From Hydractinia symbiolongicarpus (lineage: Eukaryota; Cnidaria; Hydrozoa; Anthoathecata; Hydractiniidae), in the NCBI RefSeq assembly GCF_029227915.1, contig NC_079886.1:16344501-16408500 (forward strand): a stretch of DNA of 64,000 bases, read 5' to 3'. How positions within the stretch are numbered: position 1 is the first letter of the stretch; every line of letters begins with the position of its first letter. Shown in pieces: positions 1 to 13,500 of the stretch. Position numbers and translations under genes: made by a program. Under the pieces are notes generated by a model. That model was not told the DNA's origin and searched no databases. It worked only from the letters and a program-made list of their open reading frames with translations.

Positions 1-401
1 ACGCTGGTGTACTTCATAGAAAATTTACTTTGCTAGTTGAGTTTACACGTTTGAAAGGGACAAATTAGGATTCAAAGAGCTAGCCTTGTGCCAGTGAAAA
101 AATAGATGTTACCTAAGGAAATAGGGCAAAAGAAACCCGTTTTTTCATCTAAGACCTTATGCCAAACACAAGCTTATAGACTATTACAGATTTACGCCTC
201 AGATATTTAGTTTAACCGGTTGCTTAACGGTTGCAGCCCTCAGCAAAATGAAACAAGGATCTTTGAGAAAATGTAAAAAGAACAAACTATTTTTGATCTG
301 TACATCATTCTTCACTACAGGACCACTTTGAATCTATATTCAATTTATAAAACCAATATGCATTTTCCCGCTAAAAATAACAGTTACCAATAGCAACTCA
401 C
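1..401. other. Downstream intron of synaptotagmin-like gene B
   Basis: The sequence after the C2A exon donor (CAGAG/GTGAG at 402/401 on the minus strand) is AT-rich and non-coding as far as I can see. The C2B exons expected next on the minus strand are not recognisable here, so they must lie left of the window. Confidence 0.5.
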
Positions 402-3400
402 CTCTGCTCTTTCTATACACAACGTGGCATCAAACGTTTGTTCAGAAAAGTGATCTATCGAATGCAATGCGATTGACACCTCTCCAAGATATTCCGATTT
501 CTTCGGGGAAACCTGATTCTTCATGACAATTTTCAACATATGTTTCAACAGTTCGTCCTTCTTTACTTTGGTAAAGATCATTTTCTTATTAAATACTGGC
601 TCTTTTGTTTCTTGGCAAATTTGCGTTTGTTGTTTTTGTTTTTTACCTGGTCTAAGAGAAGCAACAACGAACGGGTTTATTTCGCATTCATGTCGCTTTG
701 GAGTGAGTTCTGAAGCGTTCAATAGGTTTACAACCAGTTTCTCTTCTCTTTCAATATACTGTGTTGTCAGAGAAATACGACCGGCTTTTTTAAACTTTTT
801 CGGTTGAATATCGCAACCGGCGACTTCGTTTTGTCTTTGCAACCTACGCCCGGCGAGTCTTTTTTTAACGCCAATGGTATTTGATGTACACAATTCTTCT
901 TCAGTCATGCTTGTCGTTCCTGAATTTTCACTGGTGATACTCGCACGTGGAGTGTCTTTAGAAGGTGAACCGTATCGCAAGTCAACTTCAGAAACTAGAG
1001 AAAAAGAACATATGGTACACAAAACATTAGTATTTTTCGTCTTGGTGTTTAAAAAAGCCTCCTCAAATTTGAGTTAAAAACTCAGAAGATAAATCTTTTG
1101 TATTTTCTCGTCGTGGTTTTTTGTACAGAAAATACCACGGCTAAGTTTATATAAAATATCGATTACACATTTGCTAACCTTTACATTTTGATATAGTCTT
1201 TCTCTTAACCCGAATTTCCCCCTTGCTAATTTCATTTACAATTTCAAAGATAATGCAGCCATTATGCATCTTTTGCGTAAGTGGGCAGACTATACTATAC
1301 AGACTATATATGGTTTTACTGCCCATGTTTCTGGGCGAAAAAGTACTGCCCAATTCTCCTTATTGTTTCAGATGAGTTAGCCAATTGGGATTATTTACTG
1401 TAGGAACACTTTTAAAAAGCGTAGCAAGGGTGTTTTGCCTAAAATCGATTTAGGCATTATCATTTTAGGTCACAAAGTTTTATCAGGACTCACAACACTG
1501 GTGTTTGTGGAAATGGCCGTTATTGGATCTTTCACGAAATTTCAAAACGGCATCGTTTCGCCAGTTACTGCTTACCCTTTCTTCCTTGACGTACGAGATG
1601 AGTTATAACTCCTTCGCAGGCTTTATTTTGCTTCTCCTCCACAGGTGATAATGGACTTGCCCAATAATTGTCATTCAATTTCAGGTCGTAACAGTGAAGT
1701 GAATTGGCGCTAAAAGATCGGTCTCTGCCGAGACAATTCTAAAAATGGAAAGAAAAAAGACTTTTAGGGTTTTATCAAAGATTTATGCATAGATGGGTTA
1801 ATAAAAAACTAAAAGAATAAAATTATAGGAACGTGTATTAAACGGACCACTCAAAAGGCCAATGTGCAAGAAATTACACACACTTTAGAACCAAATAGAC
1901 GTCTAGACAAAATAATTAATTTTTTTTCATGAATTTACCACTTTTTAATTTCAAAAAAAAATCCTTTAGTATTCTTTTTGCCGGTAAAGTAAACTTCGAT
2001 TTGTTAATGTATTAAATATCAGTAAATTGAAAGTTTGTTTTGACGAAGGAACAGAGACAACACAAGAAGCTGTATTTATTAAAACATATTGGCTACTTTT
2101 AAGAAGGTAATTATTCCCTCTATAAAGATCTTAAAATCATTGTTGTTGCTTGACTGGCTTTATGTGCAATAAACTTGTATGCTTCTATGCAAAATTTTGA
2201 AGCTAGGTAAGTTGTTGTTTTTGTCTTTAGTGATCATAAACTTTTCCATCACCATTAGCTCGACTTTCGTGTAACTCAATTAAGTCGAAAATCAACAGCT
2301 GTTTTGTAGCCCCTTTAAACAGCTTGGCTGAAGTTCAAGGGGCCAAAAAAGTTCCACTTATTAGGGTACAACTTGTCGAGCGGTTAATCTATAATTTGCA
2401 TGTTTTAACTACGCCCCTGTAATTTTTTAATTACTTTACTCGTTCTGCGGACACTTTTAGAAAAATCTAAAATTTCCATTGTCTTTTGCCAAAAATCTTT
2501 TAACTGTGACTATGCTTTAAGCCACCTGCTACCTCAAAGAAGGTGAACAAAGTCGTTTGGGAGAATTTAATACAACGAATTTCTCCACTAAAATTACCAT
2601 GTGCCGTAAGGAGTTCCGTAGATAAAAAAGCATTCAAATAACTGTCACTCTCAAAGGTCTATACGAGTTTGTGGATTAGAATTTAAGGTTAGTTCCGCCC
2701 TCAAACAAGCAAAATATTTTGGATAATTTATGTTGTGCTAGCTGACACATCTTGTTATTTTAAAATACGTAAACAATAGAAAAAAGTTTTTTCATAGATA
2801 ATGGCCATGGGAAATTTTTCTCTCTAAATCCTTCTCTCTGAAATATAAGTACGTGTAGAAATAATGAAGCGCCCTCCTCAAAAAGAGCTGCCTGCGTTTA
2901 TAATTTTTTTTAGTCATTGATCAACAGGGCGCTCAAGTAATTACGGTACTGCTTCAGGCTAGCAAATTACTGTTGAAAGTTTTACGTGATCCGACTTTTT
3001 AGAGTGAAATTTCCTTTAAACAGAAGTGTTGAAACGTAATACAGATCCTCAGCTAACAAAATAAGCGCTTTGAGAAAAATCTCACACTATCAAAAAACAT
3101 TTTAAGAGTTTCTAAGTATTTAAAGACTTTCATCTTTTATGATACTACGCGTACATGATACCTTGCGTACATGATACCTTGCGTACATGATACCACGCGT
3201 GCATGATACCACGCGTGCATGATACCACGCGTGCATGATACCACGCGTGCATGATACCACGAGTATTTAGGCGGGTAATGAATATAATGCGGTCACAAAA
3301 AAATTTAATAGGAAGGACGATAGGAAGCATAAGTATCTTAAATGTCAATGGAATGTTTTTGTTTTTAATGTTGTTTTTGGTTTTACGCATGTATTTCGTC

Positions 3401-4542
3401 AGTCCTTGCAGTTTTACAGGAGAGGAAAAAATAATTCTTTCAAAGCAATTGAAGTTGCGATAACATGTTATTTTAAGTGAAAATTCTTTGCAATATAAAA
3501 AGGATCTTTATCTTAAGCACAATGAGAAAAATAAAATAATTTTACTGACATTTTAGATGACATTTGAGACATTTACGCCCCCTTGTGTCCTTCCTATGTA
3601 GGTTTTTATAACCACAATCTTGATTACAATTAATAAATAACTACCAAATTGTGTATCATATTGCAGCAGAGTTTTTCCTTTTGGTTGTGTAGACAGACAT
3701 TATTAGCAAGAGGATGGGGTTACTAGGTGGACTTCAGCCTCCCGTTTTTTGCAGATTTCAGGCAACTTGGGTTCTTAAAATGTAGTTTCTGATATGTTTA
3801 GGGCCATGGCAGGTACGAATTTTCTTAGGAGAAGAAAGTCAGCGGGAATTTTGAAAATCTTACTTCTTTGAGCGGATAAATTCGTATTCATTGTACCAGT
3901 TCCTTCTATATCAACTATGATCGCAACAATGTAAGTGGGTGCCCCCCACCCGCCCTCCCTGACCACCCGCCCTCCCTGACCACCCGCCCTCCCTGACCGC
4001 TACGGCCCTGTACGTAGAAGTGTTTTTATTACAAAAACACTTTTTTTCGTTTGTTCTTCTGTCGCTTAACTAGCTGCGTTAGGCTTAGTAAAGACTTATT
4101 ATTACAACTTACAAAATGAGATATTAAAAAGAAAACATAATTTAAGTAGAGCTACTTTAAGCTGCGCCAAAATACCGCCTGAAAATTAGTGGACTTCGAT
4201 CCACAGTACACAGAATGCACAAAACCCCACTAACTACGTCTAAGTGGAGCATAGTTGCGCCATGATAAACCTTTATGTGCAAAACAAATACCTTTTCTTG
4301 CTTTACATCATAATGCGATGTCTGTACTGGGACCGTGCAATAAGAGGCTGGAAAACCACCAAATTCGTCGATTGTTTCATCGTAATCACGGGAAAGAAAC
4401 GCATTACTTCCCTTATGTTTAACGTTCAGCATAGAGTAGCGTGTGTCGCCATTCAACATTTTCAAGCGTCTAACTTTCCACAGTGCAAAAACCGTCGCGA
4501 GAAGAAACAACCATATTAAAATTCCAACCACAATAAGTATGA
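402..4542 (-). CDS. Synaptotagmin-like membrane/C2 protein, gene B (partial, continues left of window)
   Basis: Synaptotagmin-family proteins have one N-terminal membrane helix, a linker and two C2 domains, and act in membrane traffic. Two exons are visible. Exon 4292-4542 starts after TTTGATTTAG and encodes a membrane segment (ILIVVGILIWLFLLATVFAL) with a basic WKVRR cytosolic edge, then a linker, ending at AAG/GTATTT. Exon 402-994 starts after TTTCTCTAG and encodes an acidic/Ser-rich linker and a full C2A domain (AGRISLTTQY to ATLCIERAE). Intron phases match gene A exactly (membrane exon starts in phase 1 and ends in phase 0; C2A exon starts in phase 1 and ends in phase 0). The calcium-ligand positions are not Asp (EINPF in loop 1; NQVSPKKSE in loop 3), so calcium binding is unlikely. 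The start exon, the middle linker exon (expected in 995-4291) and the C2B exons were not found. It is a tandem paralogue of 10505-14653. Confidence 0.75.
3139..3262. repeat. 16-bp minisatellite
   Basis: About 7-8 tandem copies of a 16-bp unit, ATGATACCACGCGTGC, with a sub-variant ATGATACCTTGCGTAC in the first copies. Variant types are clustered rather than scattered, which fits growth from one end by slippage or unequal exchange. It lies in an intron of gene B. The repeated open frame it produces is a by-product. Confidence 0.9.
3946..3997. repeat. 17-bp GC-rich tandem triplicate
   Basis: Three copies of CACCCGCCCTCCCTGAC in tandem, a strongly GC-rich patch in an AT-rich intron. Confidence 0.85.
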
Positions 4543-5591
4543 CTAAATCAAATAAAAGTAGATGCAAGTCCCATCAGGAAATTCACGTTTTTTTACCGTG
4601 ATAAACTGTTAGAACTTTATTAGAGCTGTAACTCGCCCGAGCAATCCTGGGTAGATAGGCAAAAATAGCCTCACATGGAATTCCTGTAAAACATGGCACC
4701 TATGCGCTTGTTACTATATGAAGTATGCGGTAGTTTAAGAAGATGGTTGTTTCATTGAAGTGGTTGTATATCTGCGCTCAATGTGATTCATGCAAATTTC
4801 ATTAGATTATGCTTACCAAGAACGGGAAGTTAGCTAATTTGCGCAATAATATGGACCATTAGAGGAATTAATTCTTTGCGACTCGTTAGAGACTGATAAA
4901 TACATTTATCTAGGTCTAAAAATCAACCAGTTTGCCAGAAACACCATTAAAATAGTGATTTCTACCGACTAGTATCACTTAATGAAACTGCTTTCACATA
5001 TCCAAGAAGCTGTTGACTGTTTACGAAAAAGTATGCGTATCCAACACTAATAGAGAAAAAAGGAAGGGAGAGATGTCAACCGAATTAAAAAGTTTAAAAT
5101 GTCCACCACCGTATTTTAATAGGTTATTAAAAATATTGCAACTAACTAAAAAAAGTCCAATTTCATAAAAAGCCTGCAGTACAATATTGACTCTCTAAAT
5201 GGTCTTTTACGCTTGCAGGGCATCAAACTCATTAATATACGTACATATTGCATACTCTTCCGTGGAACATGATAGTTTATAAAACGTTTTAAAATGAGCT
5301 CACCCAAAGCTGTATGACTTCCATCCATCTTTTAAAAGCTTCCTGCAACCGTATTTATATGTTCATGAAGCTATTTGCGTGTTTTAGTCTCCGAATTAGT
5401 CTTTCAAGTTCGTGTGATACTCGTCTTTCGCATATTCTCACACTGAGTTCGATGTTGATCACATTACATAAATCCAATCTGATACGCACTTCAACGAACT
5501 GTTTGTTTTTTTCCGTCATACGAAGGTACTTGAAAAACTTGTGAATAAAAATAAACTAAATCATTTTGAATTATCGTAAACGAGTTAACAA

Positions 5592-5817
5592 GCGCCCTCT
5601 GTGGAAGCGCCTTGGCTAAATAACCGCCCCGTTAAAAATAACAGTATTAATATGCGCCCTCGCTAATTAAGCGTTCTTTCACGTCTGATGAGAAATTTAT
5701 TTAAACAGAAAGAACGCATTTCAACACTATATTTTATTACTCAAGTATATGCGGCTTGTCGTTACTACTTCATTTCTCCAGATAAATTAATGAGCGTTCC
5801 TGAGGGCGCTTCGTAAT
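5592..5817. mobile_element. Degenerate DNA-transposon remnant with GCGCCCTC / GAGGGCGC inverted motifs
   Basis: GCGCCCTC occurs at 5592 and 5655 and its inverse, GAGGGCGC, near 5801-5809. AAGCGTTC and GAGCGTTC lie just inside. The arrangement resembles the worn ends of the TA-flanked element at 59842-60534, which has repeated GGGGGCGTTTA motifs. No open frame or clear target-site duplication was found, so this is tentative. Confidence 0.3.
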
Positions 5818-6658
5818 TTTCCTATTATTGATGTCTTATCTTATATAAATGGAAGTATTTGACGCTGTTACGACGGGTCACGGAGGGCGAAAATCGGCCA
5901 CAAACCGCCTCACAATTAAGGCACAATAACTCCAGAGAACTTAGCCTGTCATAAAAAGTGTTTTTCGTGATCTAGAAGAAAGATGAGTTGGGCTACGTAG
6001 GTCTCTTCCCTAACTCCTAAAATCGGCTAAAGTTTCGCAAAGTCAATTTTCTTTCGACCAGAAAGAAGGTTCTTTTCAGAAACAGGTGAAAACTTTTTAC
6101 ATTTAGATATGAGAATACAGTACTCGTTTTTGGGTTGTTCCTTTTTTTAATGAAATTTCAAGTACTTTCAGATTTAAGAAACAAGTCGTAAAGAAGAGTC
6201 ACTGCCAGGCCTTTCACAGTAGGAGTAAGGTCTATACCACAGGAGCTAACAGTTCGTGTAAATTGTTGCGAAAGTAACATATACGCAACAAGTTGCTTTC
6301 TGTAATGATCCAGAACTTTATTTGAAGACATTTTCAACGCTCAGTTGAATTATGACCTACTTAACCTTTTAAAAGGATATAAATTCTTCTCACGTGATAA
6401 AGGTAGAGAATTAATTTAAACGGGGATATCAGATATTGTTATTTAAGGTTGAAAGTGTAGATTTCCAAGAATGATGAGGCACAAACAAATAGGGACGGTA
6501 CTTATAAAAAGTGTGTATTCTCGCTTTTTTTAAATTTTTACCAAACTGTCAAAGATGTAAAGAGATTAGTTTAAAACAAGGTTGGCATTCTACGCTTTAG
6601 GTTCAGTGAAAAGAATTATATTTATTGCATGGCGGGTCAACATATCACAAAGTGAAAA

Positions 6659-6880
6659 AGACCCTGGGGACCCAGGTTGTTGTGGAGGTGATCTCAGAAA
6701 AAACATTCCTTCAAAAGGAACTATTAACCACATTCCCAGGATTTCTTACGTTTGTTACACAACTCCTTTCCCAGGGCTTTTCTACACCTATGATATTCTG
6801 ACGGGACAACTCCATAATAGTAATAAAGAAGCCGCCCCGTCAGAATATCATAGGCGTAGAAGAGCCCTGGGGGCGAGGTT
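6659..6880. mobile_element. Fold-back MITE-like element
   Basis: Two 36-bp arms, 6770-6805 and 6836-6871, are near-perfect inverted repeats around a 30-bp loop. The arms begin CCCAGGGCTTTTCTAC and run to TGATATTCTGACGGG. Outside them are further CCCTGGGG / CCCAGG motifs (6661-6679, 6733-6740) and GGGCGAGGTT (6872-6880). The same CCTGGGAACGAGGTT-type end occurs near 7481, 11705-11745, 60421-60441 and 62837-62860, so this is one member of a dispersed family. Confidence 0.65.
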
Positions 6881-8966
6881 AGTTTTTTACACTTAGTTTT
6901 GGATGTCACAACGAAGAGCTGAAAAATACATTTTTTTAACAAGGACCAGGAAACTTATCTGAGAAGGTCTTACTTTTTTTCACATGTTCAGCTTAAAATA
7001 GTTCTTATTTTATTCTTCTATTCTGTTGGTATTATTTGACACTTCATTGCAAGTATTTACGACTTGAAACGAAAATCGCAACAATTGATTCTATTTAAAA
7101 AAAATAGAATATCAGTAAAATTACAGCCTACTGTTTTTATTTTTCAGCTATTCCTAGCCTCATCACATCATACAGCAACTAGGAAATGTAAGAACAGAAC
7201 TATAAATGGGTATTAATTAATACCTTACATGAACGAAAACAAAAACTTTTTCAAAAAGCTGAAACAAAGATCTTATCAGTTCTCTTTCAGTTAAATCAAC
7301 GCTATCTTGGTCTGTTTAAATAAACAAGGCAAAAATTTAACTCGATTAATTACACGTTGCCTAACTCTTCAGCTAAAAACAAAGCTTTTGTAAACCAATA
7401 ACCTAGAAGAATATTCTGCTCTTTCCAAAGACTTCCAAAAGTTTACTTCTCATTAAATAACACATTAAAAAATCCAAAGAACCTGGGAACGAGGTTGAGA
7501 AAAATCTCCATACCTTAACTCTTCACGTTAACAATAATCGCAATAAATCAAACTCGATCTCATGACGAGAACCAGAAGAATAATTTTGTAAATTGAGACT
7601 TTTGCAGTAATTAAAACCCAACTTCGTCACCACGAAACACTGGTAGTGACAACAAAAATCAAAATGTGCAAAATAGTTTTTCGTACTTCTTTTTTCTTTA
7701 TTGTACTTTTTATCTATACGTTAATTATATTTCCATTGAAGTTTTCTGTATTGGCCGTTGTCATGTGAAGTGTTTATCGCTTGCGACTTCCTCGTCTCAA
7801 AGCAATTCGAATTGATGACTTTTGTAATATTGCTCCGAAAAACTCTTTTCCTTATACTTTGCGATTTTATTGACACCATTTAAATAATTTTTGGTTGCGA
7901 TTAGTTAAAAATTTGCTTCTTTCAATGCGCGCTTTTACATGCAGAAATTTTCGTTTAATAAAAATCTTGCTTCCATGGCCCCCTTATCTCTATTACGATC
8001 CCTGTGTCAATAAACCAGTGAACAAAAAAAGTAAAATCTTTTGATATTTTTCACAACATTATTTGTCTTCGTATATACATAGCCAGACAAAAAGTATTTT
8101 CACTAATCTCAACACAACAGGATAAACAAGACAAACAAGACGTAAAAAATATGAAACGTAAAATCCAAGACGCAAATTTTAACTAGCTAAGGCTCAATGT
8201 TGCTTTATATTTTTGCAGGTTCAAATGTTGCTTACTTGTTATTTGTTGGCTATCTACTTCAGGGTAACAAATTTACGTGTTTGCTTGCTTAGTTAGTTAG
8301 GCTGGTGTGTCTCTTCTTATAATTCCTGCTTGTCCTTTTTCTTATCTACTAACTTCAGGCAGGTTGTTGTTATCAGTGGCTAAGTTTTAAAGTATCTCAA
8401 TTTGTTTATCCAAAAGCGTGTAGGTTGATAGTGTACTTCATCATCGATATTACAGAGAGCACAAATAAAAAAAATAAAAAAATATCAATGAAAAAACATG
8501 GTAGCTGTAGTTTAACAGTCAAAATGGCAGATTTGCGAACTTATGTCGGTACTCAGTGACTGACTGTTCTTGCTCGATAAATCAACTTCTTGTAATTCGT
8601 CACAACAAAGTCGACAAAAATACATTTCTTATTTCGTGTGCCTATAGAACGAGTATAGACTTGCTCCCTAAGTAACGAAATATTTGGTTTAGTAAGTGTG
8701 TCCCTCGCATTTTAAATAAATAATATGAACAGCCCACACGGAAGTTTAGTTGTTATCAAACAAACATGTGGTAGTGTGTTTTATACACAAAATAAAAGAC
8801 AAAATAGCTTTCAGTTAAATCAAACTGGGCACACTTATAGTACGTCATTAAAGGAACAAAATAGAAACAATAAATATTTGCTTGCGTCAGCACATTTTCT
8901 GTAACGTCATGAAAAGCTTAACATTTGTCCAAAATATCACCACCAAATATCAACTGGTCTGATTCG

Positions 8967-9389
8967 TTATTTTATCTCAGTACTCGCTATTTTATCTCAG
9001 TACTCGCTATTTTATCTCAGTACTCGCTATTTCATCTCAGTACTCGCTATTTCATCTCAGTACTCGCTATTTCGTCTCAGTACTCGCTATTTTATTTCAG
9101 TACTCGCTATTTTATTTCAGTACTCGCTATTTTATCTCAGTACTCGCTATTTTATCTCAGTACTCGCTATTTTGTCTCAGTACTTTCTATTTCATCTCAG
9201 TACTCGCTATTTTATCTCAGTACTCGCTATTTTGTCTCAGCACTCGCTATTTTATCTCAGTACTCGCTATTTTATCTCAGTACTCGCTATTTTGTCTCAG
9301 TACTTTCTATTTCATCTCAGTACTCGCTATTTTATCTCAGTACTCGCTATTTTATCTCAGCACTCGCTATTTTATCTCAGTACTCGCTT
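8967..9389. repeat. 20-bp minisatellite, about 21 copies
   Basis: A 20-bp unit, TACTCGCTATTTTATCTCAG, is repeated about 21 times with few substitutions: TTT/TTC, ATC/GTC/ATT, TAC/CAC and TCG/TTT variants. A higher-order pattern is visible: a block containing TTTGTCTCAG-TACTTTCTAT recurs about 120 bp apart (9172 and 9292). Because 20 is not a multiple of 3, the open frames across it repeat every 60 bases and are not real genes. Confidence 0.95.
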
Positions 9390-10445
9390 GTTATTTCGGT
9401 ATTTAACGACTGACTGTTTTTGCTCACCAAATTAAGTTCTCGTTTTCCTTCTTTAAAGGTTTTTTTAATTCATTCCTTGTCTCCAAACCTTTATATATTG
9501 TTAAAACCAACGCATTCACCTCATTACTTGATGTGAAAACAGGAGCATGGGTCCTCATTATTTCCATTTAAACTTTAATGTTTCGAAAATTTGTTTTTTT
9601 TTAATAATATTTTTTTTTTATACAGAAACGTTAAATTTTGGTTCAGGCTGGATGTACTTATTTGTTAACAGTTTTTCAGCCTGGGATGTTCATATTTTAT
9701 GTTCTTTCGAAAAATAAGGAATTGTCTGGCTATTAACTCTCAGACACAAGTACTTTTTTAAAAATATGAATATATCCATAATTTTTTGACAACAACTTTT
9801 TGTCACTGAGCACGATTGATGAGCACCTGCTGTCGTGCCGATGACAAAATTGGGCACTGATGCTTGAAACATTATTTCCTTTCGTATGGACCTGCAATAA
9901 TACCTCAAAGTTGAGTGGTCACAAATTATGGCTAATAGACGACGTGTCCGTATTTTTTGTTGCTAAGCCTCTAAGGCGCCGTCATGCCACGCTGTTTGAA
10001 GTTATCATCAGAATTAGAGGCTGGAAGAATCCGTTATATCACATTCGCAAAAGTATTTCATTTCCATCTCCTTTACTAAGAAGTATCGCTTAAAAACAAA
10101 AGAAACAAATGTGTAATTATAAAGATAATTTCCAAGGAAAGTGTGAGAAAAAATTATTACTTAAGTAAAAAAGTATAAATTCCACTTAAGGTTTTTCTGC
10201 TAAACTACATTCCGTGCATTGTTGTTTTGCACAACTGAAATTGTGGCTGCCATCTTGAGTCACAGGAAGACAGAGAAAAATGCAGATAGTATAATATGGT
10301 ACATTTCTTGCCAGTATGAACCTCATAAAATAAAAATGAAACTGATCTATTTTAAACACAGCCCGGAGACAATAATTGGTGACAAAAAATGGGCTTCAAT
10401 AGTTCTAATTTCTTCTGTTAGAATAACAGTAAAACTTGCGTGACG

Positions 10446-10510
10446 TTCCACATGTCAATGGCACATAGTCCTATAAACTTTCCACATGTCAATGGCACAT
10501 AGTCCTATAA
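10446..10510. repeat. 34-bp-period duplication spanning the gene A stop codon
   Basis: A 31-base segment (10446-10476) is repeated at 10480-10510. The second copy contains the last codons and the TAG stop of synaptotagmin-like gene A (10505-10507, minus strand). The copy at 10446-10476 is in the 3' UTR, so the end of the reading frame was duplicated downstream. Confidence 0.85.
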
Positions 10511-13500
10511 TTCATCTGGATCTATCAACGCATGCCACGAGCTGTGATGTTTGTGTGGAGTTTCTTCAACCCTCTTCCAGTGTTCAGCTGCACTCTTTTG
10601 TGGTGAAGTTAAACAAAATATCACATGACCAAGCACCTCGTCTCTTCCAATCATGCTATGGTGATTTAAAGTTGCAACAAGAGAAAACGTACTAAGTGGA
10701 GTTGCAATGTCTGTGAATACTTCAAAAACTAAGGATTCTTTGAAGACAGGATCTCTGGTGCTCCTCTTAGTGCCAGTTTCTTTTTTAACAAAGTTTTGTT
10801 CTTTGTATAACGTAACAGTCGTGTATGGACCTAAATAAATTATATCAACGTGATGTTAAATAAAAAGTACTTTTACTTCTATCGCTACAGTTTTTTTTAC
10901 TCAGCCTCCTAAGTTCCTGTTGATACTGTTATAAATGAGAGGGGTTCTGGTGCACGTAAGATCCTATATGAATTTGCAGGTCGTGCAAGTACACAGCTAC
11001 ACAATCGCATAAAATGATAATCGATAACTTAACTCAACTTAAATTAGCTCCTATTAATACCTATGTTTCAAACAACTATGCTCTATCCTAAATATCAATG
11101 TTTGCTGACCCCCTCTTTTGTATTAACCATCACTGGGCTTAACTATATTTTCATCTACGTAAATTTAGGTTGAATATTTATAGAAACGCGCTTAAGCGCA
11201 CTTATAATTTCTCTGATCTAATAAAGTATTTTATTCCAAGCCTTATTTAGACCTTATCTGACATATCTTAATCATTTTCACCAATCATTGCTTTTAGTGT
11301 TTTCTGCACAGGTACCTTGTCAAAATTATTGTGCTGACAAAACAATTTCTCGACGTCTCAGCAATGGCTCAAATCACGGACTAAGAAATTATGTTTGAAG
11401 CGAGAAGTTTTTTGGCTTCATTTCATCACAACAGTATAAAAACCTATCAAAGAAAGTTTCAAGACAGTTTCAAATTATCGGACTTTTAATTTTAACAAAT
11501 AGTACGGTCTTTTACACCGCCGCCATTGAAAAATAGCCAAGAGACAATTTGGCATTATTTTAGAATATATGGTTATGTGCACCGCCTTGTAATAATAATA
11601 CTGACAGTCCTATCATAACACATCTGTTAATCTGTTTAAAATCTGCAGACATTTAATGTCACTGCGCGCTTGATCACCACATTGCTGCGGTTGCAGTTGT
11701 TCCGTCCAAATATAAAAACAGGAAAGTCCTGCGGACGAGGTTGGGCTAAGGCGTTTAGGGCGGGAAAAACAATGAATTAAACTTAAAGGAGACTTCAATT
11801 ACAGATATTAAGCAACGGAAATTTTAAATAACCAAAAAATTTATAAGAACTTCTATAGGCCTGATAATATTTAACGTGTGGATTCCACTATTAAATGACT
11901 TTTTTATAACTAATTTCAACAACTTACTTGGAAGGCCTGCAATGCTGACTTTGGGTAAATTACGTGCTTCTTGAATAATGACTTCTAGTTCAGAACTCGT
12001 TGCTTTGTGACACAATGATATATTTAGGGATGCCAATGAACTCTAAAAAATGTAGAATATTATAGCAGTGCATATAAAGGACTTTTCAGGATGAATAAAC
12101 CTCCACATAAGCTTCCAACGAGCTGTATCGAGTGAACCGGCAGCTCTATTTTATTCACAAGTTCTGCCATTATTTCAATTATTAATCGAGGTAAAATAAA
12201 TAGCTTACTTCGGAGCGTTGCAAAAACAAGTCAGTATTGAAAGTTTGTTTCGAAGATATATCGATGGAACCCATTGGTATGTCCACCTCGCCCAGCATTT
12301 CATTCTTTTTCAGCTTTCCGTGGTTATAAACTTTTATTTTCAGTCTATATTTACTTAAATCTGTTTTTTCCAAATCTGTGAATACTATTTTTTCATTTAT
12401 GAATGGTTCTTTTGTATGGGTCTGGTATTTTGTGTTTTGTTTCTGCTTTTTCCCTGGAAGAAGGTACAAGCGAACAAACGGATTAATTTCGGATTTATCT
12501 CTTCTAGGTGCCAGATCAAAAGCTCGTAAAACTAAAACTTCAAATTCCCTTGTGCTTTCGTTATATTCTGTGGTAAAGGTTATTTTCCCCGCTTTTTTGT
12601 ATGTCCTTTTCAACGTTCCGGGGCCAGATGCCGAACCTGATCCTAAAATCTTTTGACGTCCTCTTCGTTCACCAATCCTTCTTCTTTCCATGCCAATTAT
12701 AGTTGAGTCGAATATCTCGTCTTTTGCACTCAGATGGCTGGAATCACTTAACGCGTCGTCATTGAGGGAGTGCGATGATCCTTGGAACGAAGGAGCGCCT
12801 TCCACTGACTTCAGAAACATTTCTTCTGTGATGGAGAGTCCTCTCATATCGACTGTTGACACTAAAGATATCGAGATACGCATTGAAAACTTTCCGTTTA
12901 AAACTTGTTAGTTAAAATGGTAGCGAAATAGCGATGCGGGGAATAAGTATGACGGCCAGAAACTTAAGAACCAGCTAACCCGTGGATTCTTCCACGTGAT
13001 AACGACAAGTCTGTAATAATAACCATGCTTTGTCTGTCGACTAAAATCTTGAACGCAGCTGAACTATAATCACATTACTACGAAGGTTCCAGCAATATTC
13101 ATTTTTCCGTCCCCAAGTATGTCCCCATGACCCGTGTTCCCATGACCCAAGCCTGGACGTTAGTTGTAAACAAGACTAATTTAAACACTAAAAAGTATTA
13201 TTTTAAGAACGTAAGGTTTTCTCCAAAATTTACTGACATGTTTTAGCCCATTAAGGACGAACCATTTTTAAAATGATCCTTCTTTTTTTAATCAATAATT
13301 AACTAGTCTTGGAAACTTGAGCCGCGATTGGTGGCCGAGGACAAGACGAAGACGGTTCATATTCAGTACCGTTGAGTAGCCTAATTATTCCTGTTTCTTA
13401 AACATGGAAACTTTTTTATCATGTAAACTAGGAAAATAGAAGCTCCTGCAAAAGCCATGATGGTCAAAAGTTTATTAAGCATATCTAATTTTATTTGCAT

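Larger units (their letters stand above)
995..4291. other. Large intron of gene B with repeats
   Basis: No coding exon was recognised here, although gene A has a linker exon at the equivalent place. The stretch holds a 16-bp minisatellite (3139-3262), a GC-rich 17-bp triplicate (3946-3997) and a degenerate pair of GCGCCCTC/GGGCGC inverted motifs near 2868-2960. The last pair looks like the worn ends of a TA-type DNA transposon related to the one at 59842-60534, because both share GAAGCA-TAC-GTA ends. Confidence 0.4.
4543..10504. other. Intergenic stretch between synaptotagmin-like genes B and A
   Basis: No exon with family similarity was recognised. The unplaced first exon of gene B should lie here. 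The stretch contains transposon debris (5592-5817), a fold-back MITE-like element (6659-6880), a second copy of its CCTGGGAACGAGGTT end motif near 7481-7497, and a 20-bp minisatellite (8967-9389). The rest is AT-rich with short chance reading frames. Confidence 0.5.

Noticed and set aside
8967-9389. CRISPR-like array
   Set aside because: Units are contiguous with no unique spacers, and the genome is eukaryotic.
8925-9435. Open frames of repeated YFISVLAILSQYSL
   Set aside because: They are produced by the 20-bp minisatellite, which stays open in more than one frame and has no supported gene around it.
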